Positions 39,991-46,566 of a stretch of DNA of 46,566 nucleotides are shown in pieces (position 1 is the first letter of the stretch; the number at the start of each line of letters is the position of its first letter). The notes under the pieces were generated by a model, which saw only the letters and a program-made list of their open reading frames with translations, searched no databases and was not told where the DNA came from. A program made the position numbers and the translations under genes. The stretch is from CBDHHC01 sp050633205 (GTDB taxonomy: Bacteria > Pseudomonadota > Alphaproteobacteria > Rhizobiales > CBDHHC01): the NCBI GenBank assembly GCA_050633205.1, contig JBOEGA010000137.1, forward strand, positions 1-46,566, given 5' to 3'.

Positions 39991-42444
39991 TTATAAAGAA
40001 ATCCATTTATTAAGTATCTCTTCCAACTCATCTTTTTCAAAAGGTTTTGCGAGATAATCATCCAGTCCGGCATCCAGGCAAGTCTGGCGATCCTCACTGA
40101 ATGCGTTGGCTGTCAGTGCGATGATAGGAGGGACATTTTCAGGATCGATATTATTTCGAGAGATGAATTCGTGGATCTGGCGCGTTGCTTCAAGACCGTC
40201 CATTTCAGGCATATGGATATCCATAAATACAATGTCAAAGCCCTGATCACCGCCATCGTAGGCATTTTTGAAGGTATTTAAAACTTCAACACCGTTCCAC
40301 GACTGAACGACTTCGCAGCCAAACTTCTTCAGCATGGTGACAGCAAGCAGTGCGTTAATTTCATTGTCTTCGGCCAACAATACTCTTTTGAGTTTTCCAG
40401 AGCCGGGCAGGACATCATTTCCAGAAATATCTCCTGAAATCATATTTTTTTCTGACTGGCTGACAGCTTCTTCCTGACCATCAAGGTGGGTGAACAGCGA
40501 CTCTGCCCGGACGGGACGCACCAGATATGCATCAAACTCTTCTGCTATCTGCTGACGTACGCTGCCGCGCTCTGATGAATCAAACAATATAATTGACTTG
40601 ATATCCATATTGTCTCTGGCGGCTTCTTTTGCCTGTTTCAGGATTTCCCTGATATTATCAACCTGACCTGTGCAATCTGTAATCAGTGCATCAAAACTGT
40701 TTCCCTGGTCATGGGCTGCCCAAATAGAGATAACAGCATCATCAGGGTGAACCCACTGTGCTGTACGACCTGAACTTTTCAGCATTCTAACAATAAGGTC
40801 GGCTTCAATTTTTCGATCTGAGATAACCATAATGTTTGCTGGCCTGGATGAAGGCTCAATGTGCTTTCGCTCTTTTTTGCGCTTTGACTTCTCTTTTTTC
40901 TTTACCTGAAACGGGATGATAACCTTGAAAGTCGAACCTCTTCCCAATTCACTTTCTACTGAGATTGATCCGCCCATTCTATCCAAAAGACGCTTGCAAA
41001 TAGCCAGCCCCAAACCTGTTCCGCCGTATCGTCTGGCTGCAGATGTATCTGCCTGTTCAAATTCGCCAAAGATTGTTTTGCAGTCGTCCCTGCTCATACC
41101 GACACCAGTATCGCGTATGATAATTTTACAGGCCTGCTTTTCTTCGGATAGTTTCAGGTCTTTCATTTCTTCCGGGTCTGCTTCGAGAACCTCAAGTGAA
41201 ATGCCGCCATGATCTGTAAACTTTACGGCATTTCCAACAAGGTTAAGCAGTATCTGGCGAACGCGAACTTCATCTCCTATTACGGTGTGATGGAGTTTGG
41301 AACTTACGTACCAGCCTATTTCAATACCTTTTTCGTGTGCTCGCGGTGATAAAAGTTCTGTTACTCCCTGAATTACAAGAGGTAAATCAAAGGGTGTATA
41401 TTGAAGCTCAAGTTTACCAGCTTCAATTTTGGAAAAATCAAGTATCTCATCAATGATCGAGAGCAATGTTTTTGCAGACTGGTCAATTGAACGAGCGTAG
41501 GTTAACTGCTCGGGAGTAAGATCTGTATCAAGCAATAATCCTGTCATTCCCAGAACACCGTTCATTGGCGTTCTGATTTCATGACTCATGGAAGCCAGAA
41601 AACGGGATTTTGCACGGCTGGCACCTTCTGCCTGATCCCTTGCGTCCTGCAATGCAATTTCTGCATTACGCTGATCTGTTATATCTCGGCCAACGGTCTG
41701 TATTTCACGTATGGATAGATCTTCATCACGGATAATGAAATCTTCCCAGATAAACCAGCGTTTTCCTTTCGCTGTTTCAAGTTCCTGAGTATAACGGCGC
41801 CTTGTATCTCCCGGCTTGTCACCAAATGCTTCTGGAGTATCTCCGGAAATTACGGCTGGCTTAAATGGTTGTCCCAGCACTTCCAGATTATTTAAATTGA
41901 ATGTTCTGCCAAAAGCGTCATTTACGAATGTCAGCTTGCCCTGACCGTTACGTCTGATGATAACATCCTGCTGGTTATCAAGAAGATCTCTGTAACGTTC
42001 TTCATTTTCTCTGAATTCCCAATGAACATCCTTCAGGGTTTCTATACCTGACTCAAGCTGCTCCGCCAGTTCAGAGAGATATGAGGCTTCAGTTTTCTTT
42101 TGCTTTGTATTCTGTTTTCCTGAGACCTCATTGTTCAGAGATCTACTCATCCAGAAGCCTGTAAAAAGCAGAGCTAATCCGATAAGAAGAAATATAACCC
42201 GAATATCAAGCCAGGATATCGTCTGGGCATAAACGGCCAGTATCAGAAAAACCCCCACGCCCATGCCGAGCATTGATACCAGTTGTTTTCCAGAGAGGTT
42301 ATCACTGGTGCTATCTTTCCTTTCAGAGAGCTCATCTGAAGGAACCAACTTGCGAATATTTTCGGCAGAAGATGTTAATGAGTCCCGGACGTGATTAATC
42401 TCATGTTCTGAATCTTCGGTCTTTTTGGGCGTTGAATTAAGCAC
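39991..42444 (-). CDS. Hybrid sensor histidine kinase with two receiver domains
   Basis: 817 residues. Two membrane helices (~56-76, 80-99) with almost no periplasmic loop, a coiled linker (~110-150), a PAS domain (~150-260), HisKA with the phospho-histidine in MSHEIRTP (H289), HATPase with GVGMS and GTGLGLAICKR, then two receivers. The first receiver is degenerate (ITDCT keeps one Asp, but the conserved Lys is Arg in VRPVR). The second is intact (LLAEDNE, FMDIHMPEMDG, LAKPFEKDE). No Hpt domain and no partner regulator nearby, so the signal must pass to a separate phosphotransferase. The PAS domain suggests a cytoplasmic cue. Confidence 0.93.
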   Translation of the reverse strand: MLNSTPKKTEDSEHEINHVRDSLTSSAENIRKLVPSDELSERKDSTSDNLSGKQLVSMLGMGVGVFLILAVYAQTISWLDIRVIFLLIGLALLFTGFWMSRSLNNEVSGKQNTKQKKTEASYLSELAEQLESGIETLKDVHWEFRENEERYRDLLDNQQDVIIRRNGQGKLTFVNDAFGRTFNLNNLEVLGQPFKPAVISGDTPEAFGDKPGDTRRRYTQELETAKGKRWFIWEDFIIRDEDLSIREIQTVGRDITDQRNAEIALQDARDQAEGASRAKSRFLASMSHEIRTPMNGVLGMTGLLLDTDLTPEQLTYARSIDQSAKTLLSIIDEILDFSKIEAGKLELQYTPFDLPLVIQGVTELLSPRAHEKGIEIGWYVSSKLHHTVIGDEVRVRQILLNLVGNAVKFTDHGGISLEVLEADPEEMKDLKLSEEKQACKIIIRDTGVGMSRDDCKTIFGEFEQADTSAARRYGGTGLGLAICKRLLDRMGGSISVESELGRGSTFKVIIPFQVKKKEKSKRKKERKHIEPSSRPANIMVISDRKIEADLIVRMLKSSGRTAQWVHPDDAVISIWAAHDQGNSFDALITDCTGQVDNIREILKQAKEAARDNMDIKSIILFDSSERGSVRQQIAEEFDAYLVRPVRAESLFTHLDGQEEAVSQSEKNMISGDISGNDVLPGSGKLKRVLLAEDNEINALLAVTMLKKFGCEVVQSWNGVEVLNTFKNAYDGGDQGFDIVFMDIHMPEMDGLEATRQIHEFISRNNIDPENVPPIIALTANAFSEDRQTCLDAGLDDYLAKPFEKDELEEILNKWISL

Positions 42445-42615
42445 TTACTGATAACTTTTTTAAAATAACTGATACTACGTCCGAGCTAAGTGTTTTCAAA
42501 GCTTTCGGGCTCAAGAATACTCTGAGCCCGCTCAGGAAAGCAGCTTTTGTTTTAGAAACTATTACTAAATGATTCATATTTGAGAATTCAGCATGTTTTT
42601 TGGAAGTTAATATCA

Positions 42616-43150
42616 CTATGCGGCCTGCTTTCTGGAAAATATCTCTCCGCGATAACCCAGAGCCTCAGCCAGATGCAACCGTCCTATTTTCTCTGAGGAC
42701 TGCAGGTCGGCCAGCGTTCTGGCCAGTTTAAGAGTGCGATGATACCCTCTTGCAGAAAGTTTCAGTGATTTTATTGCATCCTGAAGAAGGGTCTGCCCTC
42801 CTTCATCTATTTCGACAATCTTCTCTAACAGTTGATTTCCACATTCAGCATTGCAACGAATATGCCCGACACCAAATTTTTTAAACCTCGCTTTCTAAAT
42901 ATCCCTGGCTTTCAATACTCTTGTTCTGACATCTGCGCTTGTTTCCTGTGGGGGAGGCAAAACCAGATCTGCAGCGCTTACAGCAGGAACTTCTATGTGA
43001 ATATCAATCCTGTCCAGTAATGGACCGGATACTCTGGCCTGATATCTATCAGCACAACTTTTACCCTGCCTGCAGCTAAAGCCCGGTTCTCCTGCCCTCC
43101 CGCATCTGCATAGATGCGTTGCCCTATTGCCATTCTGTATACAGAGCCTG
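42616..43150 (-). pseudogene. comM: Truncated comM/yifB (Mg-chelatase-like AAA protein) remnant
   Basis: Translating the minus strand gives the C-terminal third of ComM: CRCGRAGEPGF, SGPLLDRIDIHIEVPAV, then an in-frame TAG at 42895-42897 where relatives have Gln, then RFKKFGVG, LSARGYHRTLKLARTLADLQ and the normal end EALGYRGEIFSRKQAA with a stop at 42616. The N-terminal ~60% (the AAA core with Walker motifs) is absent: homology fades near 43130-43150, just before the XRE-like gene on the other strand. Intact ComM acts in natural transformation as a branch-migration helicase, so this cell lacks a full copy here. Confidence 0.85.
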
Positions 43151-43156
43151 AAAGCT

Positions 43157-43354
43157 ATGAGACCACTAGATATAGTGGACGACCCACAGACCTTGGGTGA
43201 ACACCTGAAAAAGCGAAGATGGGAAAAGAGACAATATCAGCGGGAGGCTGCGGCTGAAATTGGCTGCAATACCTGGACATATATTACCTGGGAGAAGCAT
43301 GGGGTAAGGCCGCAAGATCGATTTGAAGAGGCCATTGCACACTATCTGTCCTGA
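43157..43354 (+). CDS. Short XRE-type helix-turn-helix protein
   Basis: 65 residues. LGEHLKKRRWEKRQYQREAA followed by EIGCNTWTYITWEK is the XRE/Cro helix-turn-helix, of the kind often found as the DNA-binding end of larger regulators. The ATG at 43157 abuts the truncated end of comM on the other strand. An upstream in-frame start (43127) would run into the comM remnant. It has a weak ribosome site. It is either a compact regulator of the island or a remnant of a longer one. Confidence 0.65.
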   Translation: MRPLDIVDDPQTLGEHLKKRRWEKRQYQREAAAEIGCNTWTYITWEKHGVRPQDRFEEAIAHYLS

Positions 43355-43414
43355 AGACAGAAAATCCCATCTAGTATCATAATGTTATCAAGTATATAGG
43401 GTACTCAGGTTGAG

Positions 43415-43433
43415 ATGCTACCTTCGGTAGCAT
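43415..43433 (+). terminator. Stable 8-bp hairpin between XRE-like and TM-protein genes
   Basis: ATGCTACC-TTC-GGTAGCAT, perfect 8-bp stem, followed by ATATATTTAA rather than a pure T-run. It lies ~40 nt upstream of the small TM gene and could end the XRE transcript or be an operator palindrome. Confidence 0.5.
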
Positions 43434-43474
43434 ATATTTAACTGTATACTTCATACTACAGAGGGGAGCATATC

Positions 43475-43738
43475 TTGAAAAAGAAACTCATCATCACTTG
43501 TGAACGACCCATGATTGATCCTGTAACAGACAAAATACAGGAACTGGATGCCTCTGCTGAAATTAGTGTTGGTAGTAATCCAAAAATGTCCGGTGTCGTA
43601 GAAGCTCTATCAATAATCGCTTCCCTATCGACTATAGCAGCTAGCTCTTTTGTTATCTGGGCAGAACTCCAAAAGAAGGAAGGTAAAGAGATTGATGTAG
43701 AGGAAAGTGAAGAGAAAGAGACAAAAGAAGAAGAGTAA
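43475..43738 (+). CDS. Small single-TM protein with acidic tail, EACC1-like layout
   Basis: 87 residues from TTG 43475; GAGGGGAG lies 6 nt upstream, a strong ribosome site that decides the start. A short N-terminal strand region (KKKLIITCERP) is followed by SNPKMSGVVEAL and a hydrophobic segment LSIIASLSTIAASSFVIWA (~45-64), then a highly charged tail rich in Glu and Lys. The topology (small beta segment, Gly-rich turn, one helix near a membrane) resembles the effector-associated constant component EACC1 of bacterial conflict systems, but that link is by layout only. The next gene starts 26 nt downstream, so the two are co-transcribed. Confidence 0.7.
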   Translation: MKKKLIITCERPMIDPVTDKIQELDASAEISVGSNPKMSGVVEALSIIASLSTIAASSFVIWAELQKKEGKEIDVEESEEKETKEEE

Positions 43739-43764
43739 ATCACACAATATGGGTTGGTGAGTTA

Positions 43765-45234
43765 ATGGTTTTGCTGCATGGGACTGATGGTTTATCTGAA
43801 ACAGATTTACCTCAAGAGTTTTTTGATTTAATGAGTGGCGATAACAAGCCTTTTGCGATCTCAGATGATGACTTTAATGAATTACCCTTTTCACTTCAGA
43901 TACATAAAACGGTTCGGGAGATAACAAGATCCATTATTGACTTTGTCAATGAGCATGGCCAAGAACCTACCCAATTTTTATGTGCTCCTATTTATGGTGA
44001 CGGCAGCTCAACCCAGCTGCTCAGCTACAAAGATGAACAAAAGCAGCAACAGTTTATAATCGCCATCCTTGACGTTCGGATTGTTTATGAGGTCTTTGTT
44101 CATATCGCCTGTACACCTTTGGCCCGATATACTCCCTCAAGCGCACTAAGTGTTGCCTATGAAAAACTGGCGTTGTGTAGTCGGATATCTTCTGAAGCAA
44201 ATCAAGAGTATACACACCTATCCTTGGGCCTCTTGTCTTCGGCACAAGAGGCAATCTATCAAATCGATGACAGCTCACAGATTGAAACTCGGTTGGACAA
44301 CCTGTTAGAACAAAGTTTCTTATCGGAGCATCAGATTGTTTTGATACTCTCATCGTTAGTTACTTTTTTGATCTTTCATGAGTTTGCCCATTTTGGTGTG
44401 AAAGAAATTGATTTTGTCAGGGACGCTGTTCAACAAAACCTGGATAAATTTATTGATGTGCAAGCTACAAATGCAGAGCATGGCAAATTCCATGATGAAA
44501 CGAACGAAAAGTTGGCGAAGCTCATTATGGGGCAGGACAATGTAGATATTATCCTAGACTCAGAAAGTTCAAAAGAGGAATTTCGCCGTCTCTATACCCA
44601 GGGTTTCTTAGCAAAGGTGGATAAAGAGGAACTGCTTTGTGATAACGTCGCTGTACAAAATACAGCCAATATTATGGTCAATAGATTTGAGCTTGGCATT
44701 AGTAACTGGTTATTAGTGAGATACGCTATCCAAACCGTGCTAAACCTTTCTTGGAGTTATCCTGCTTCAAAAAAAATATTCTCAACAGCATGCACAGCAT
44801 GGAACCGCCTAGCAAATGGGGAGCAAGTTGAAGGCAATGATGATATGCTTCATGATAGGATATTGGAGCAACTGGCAAACAGAAGAGACCTTATCTTGTT
44901 TGAAAAGTTGAGGGAGAGGTATGCCTTGGATCAGTTTGATGCTGCTATGTCCTCGGTACTTCACTCTCACCTGGCAATGGGAATGGATTTACCAACTGCT
45001 ATTGCAAAGTTCTTTCCCTCAGATGCAATGGCCAGGTCTATGCAAGAATTTTCATCAAGGCATATCAATATTATTGATAGATCGCTCTATACGCTGGAAG
45101 GTTTAGGCCTCTGCTCAAGTCGAGGGCGAGCTTTGCAGATTGTATCTGGTGTGAACAACACATCAGATATTCAAAAGGGCGATATTTTTTCTTTTTATGT
45201 ATTTGGCAAAGCATTTCACTATAAATCAAGTTAG
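43765..45234 (+). CDS. Uncharacterised protein with HExxH zinc-peptidase motif
   Basis: 489 residues, no family name recognised. A hydrophobic stretch (~191-204) runs into HEFAH at 205-209, and EELLCDNVA at ~288-296 fits the third metal ligand of gluzincin/M48- or M78-like peptidases (ExxxD pattern). The N-terminal ~190 residues and the C-terminal ~190 residues are helical and otherwise unplaced. Only short hydrophobic patches are present, so it is probably cytoplasmic or membrane-associated. It is co-transcribed with the small TM protein and followed after 34 nt by the ClpP-like gene. A toxin-like or sensor protease role is inference. Confidence 0.72.
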   Translation: MVLLHGTDGLSETDLPQEFFDLMSGDNKPFAISDDDFNELPFSLQIHKTVREITRSIIDFVNEHGQEPTQFLCAPIYGDGSSTQLLSYKDEQKQQQFIIAILDVRIVYEVFVHIACTPLARYTPSSALSVAYEKLALCSRISSEANQEYTHLSLGLLSSAQEAIYQIDDSSQIETRLDNLLEQSFLSEHQIVLILSSLVTFLIFHEFAHFGVKEIDFVRDAVQQNLDKFIDVQATNAEHGKFHDETNEKLAKLIMGQDNVDIILDSESSKEEFRRLYTQGFLAKVDKEELLCDNVAVQNTANIMVNRFELGISNWLLVRYAIQTVLNLSWSYPASKKIFSTACTAWNRLANGEQVEGNDDMLHDRILEQLANRRDLILFEKLRERYALDQFDAAMSSVLHSHLAMGMDLPTAIAKFFPSDAMARSMQEFSSRHINIIDRSLYTLEGLGLCSSRGRALQIVSGVNNTSDIQKGDIFSFYVFGKAFHYKSS

Positions 45235-45268
45235 AAGAAATAATGCTACTCACGGAACAAAATTGGCG

Positions 45269-46354
45269 ATGAAGAAGCAATTTTTATACTTTTTATTTCT
45301 ACTGTTGATCTCACCTAACTACACTTACGCTGCTACTATAACCCTAAAAGGAAAGAGAGAATTCACCACATCAACTTCGTCAAGAAATACGATCCATTTT
45401 GTTCAAACACTAAAATTGGACGGAGAAATAAAAAATGGAGATAGCAAGAAAATACGCCAAATAGTAAAAAAAATAGATGCCGCCTCCCCTTTTCAGTTCC
45501 ATATTCTGCTACTTCTAAATAGCAAAGGAGGGAGCTTTCAAGAGGCCTTAAAGTTATCTACCTACATTCGTTCAAGAGGGATCGGCACTCTTATTCAAAA
45601 TAAAGACACATGTTTGTCAGCCTGTGCCGTGGCTTTTATGGCTGGCACCCTCTTTGAGGATGGTTCAGATGCACTTCCAATAAGTTTTAGATATATTAAT
45701 ATTGGAGCCAAGCTGGGCTTTCATCGACCTTCATTGAGGCTAAATTCTGAGGGGATGAGTGGTATTGGCAATAAAATCAAGGATAGACTTATAGAAGATG
45801 CATATGCAGCAGCCTCTATACAGATGGGTACTTTTTTTGATGAGTTGAAGAAAAACAAAGTGGCTACTTCTCTTGGCATAGAAATGTTAAAAAGTGGTTC
45901 TGATTTTTTGATGATTGACACCATTGATAAAGCTGGGCGATGGGGTATATCAATATCTGGTATAAGTTTTCCCTCATACATCGGACCTTTTCAAGCAGCC
46001 ATAGCATGTTCAAATATCAATAGATGGAGAAGTGACTTTTTTGTTAATGATAACAATACTCAATTTCCCGTGATATTGCCTTCTATATATTCAACTGGTG
46101 AGATTTTAGTGAGACAAAGTAAAGAGGTTCAAGCTAACAGGAAGAGTAAATTCTCCTATATGTTCCAACCTGTCTTCCAAGGGCAAAGCTGTGGATTTAC
46201 AAAGCACAAGAATGATAATGACTTTGTTTCCTACTCAGTTGAGATTTATGAGGGGCAAATTGAAATTGGTGCTTCAAGCCAAGGGGAATTTACGGTTCAT
46301 CCCATTCATTTTTTCTCACCAAAAACAAAAATTATTAATCTTCCCACAAAGTAA
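45269..46354 (+). CDS. Secreted ClpP/crotonase-fold putative peptidase
   Basis: 361 residues from ATG 45269, chosen because it gives a clean signal peptide (MKKQFLYFLFLLLISPNYTY, cleavage near YAA). Residues ~45-160 have the ClpP-like pattern of COG3904-type periplasmic proteins: LLLNSKGGSFQEA (oxyanion glycines), TCLSACAVAFMAG with the probable nucleophile Ser117, and LGFHRPS with His152. The C-terminal ~200 residues are unlike known proteins. Codon choice is AT-rich compared with the chromosome. It ends the island operon as far as seen and probably acts in the periplasm. Confidence 0.75.
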   Translation: MKKQFLYFLFLLLISPNYTYAATITLKGKREFTTSTSSRNTIHFVQTLKLDGEIKNGDSKKIRQIVKKIDAASPFQFHILLLLNSKGGSFQEALKLSTYIRSRGIGTLIQNKDTCLSACAVAFMAGTLFEDGSDALPISFRYINIGAKLGFHRPSLRLNSEGMSGIGNKIKDRLIEDAYAAASIQMGTFFDELKKNKVATSLGIEMLKSGSDFLMIDTIDKAGRWGISISGISFPSYIGPFQAAIACSNINRWRSDFFVNDNNTQFPVILPSIYSTGEILVRQSKEVQANRKSKFSYMFQPVFQGQSCGFTKHKNDNDFVSYSVEIYEGQIEIGASSQGEFTVHPIHFFSPKTKIINLPTK

Positions 46355-46357
46355 AGC

Positions 46358-46566
46358 CTACTGTAGGTTAACCAACTTGGTTGAAGGTTCAAGAGATTTG
46401 CTAAATTGAATAGCAATAGAACCCAATACTCTTGCAATCCCTCCTCTGTTATCTCCTTCGAAAAGAGTTAGTGATAACCATTTTCGATTTTTATTTATTG
46501 AAATAGTGCAACCATAATCAGTTTGAGCCCTAAAAGTAATTCTGAACACATTTTTCTTAACCCTTT
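46358..46566 (-). CDS. Partial hypothetical protein at the window edge
   Basis: The frame runs leftward from beyond the right edge to a stop at 46358, four bases from the ClpP-like stop. The visible C-terminus of about 68 residues (FRAQTDYGCTIS, WLSLTLFEGDNRGGIARVLG) reads like a real protein end, compact and with even composition. I cannot name it. The gene would be convergent with the island operon. Confidence 0.4.
   Translation of the reverse strand, partial: RVKKNVFRITFRAQTDYGCTISINKNRKWLSLTLFEGDNRGGIARVLGSIAIQFSKSLEPSTKLVNLQ

Noticed and set aside
42506..42530. CGGGCTC/GAGCCCG hairpin as terminator upstream of the histidine kinase
   Set aside because: Neither strand has a T-run after the stem; function cannot be supported.

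Overview
The window is a piece of an alphaproteobacterial chromosome of moderate GC content. This is inferred from gene families (IalB, OlsB-like acyltransferase, Omp25/31-type beta-barrel, MetY, the RlmN-ArgG neighbourhood) and from palindromic intergenic repeats of a style common in that class. Genus cannot be fixed from the sequence. Most genes are housekeeping or nitrogen, carbon and lipid metabolism. Three stretches stand out.

(1) Positions 1-4334 hold a stress RNA module. A CARF-containing sigma54 activator of the RtcR family reads rightward. Diverging from it, a Ro60/Rsr (TROVE) gene reads leftward behind a near-consensus sigma54 promoter and a strongly folded leader. Downstream of rsr, on the same strand, lie five tandem small RNAs of the bacterial Y RNA type. 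All five share a Ro-binding-like helix and a conserved core. Three carry T-arms, and the one nearest rsr carries a clean circularly permuted tRNA (acceptor stem, D-arm, T-arm) whose anticodon arm is replaced by the Y RNA helix. No rtcB or rtcA ligase/cyclase gene is present in the window.

(2) Positions 4331-42444 are ordinary chromosome. In order: CPBP protease; EEP-family phosphoesterase; a thioesterase/TetR/P1-peptidase operon with a perfect operator palindrome; small ORFs; a RuBisCO-like protein with a split transketolase whose N-subunit has a lysine-rich histone-like tail; a TerB-like protein; an outer-membrane barrel; metY; two acyl-CoA dehydrogenases; a nitrate/nitrite assimilation cluster (PP2C-kinase fusion, NarK, NirB, NirD) with two divergent sigma54 promoters; a DMT transporter; GST and nitronate monooxygenase with a divergent LysR regulator; tRNA-Gly; a ProXp-like deacylase; YbbN; a LON-domain protein lacking a canonical start codon; a SpoU methyltransferase; IalB; RlmN; ArgG; an OlsB-like acyltransferase; and a hybrid histidine kinase.

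(3) Positions 42616-46566 look like an accessory island. The 3' part of a comM/yifB gene is cut off upstream and carries an in-frame stop. Abutting the break are a short XRE-type protein, a small single-TM acidic-tailed protein with a TTG start, a 489-residue protein with an HEFAH zinc-protease motif, and a secreted ClpP/crotonase-fold protein. This set is a candidate undescribed conflict or stress module; its right edge lies outside the window.
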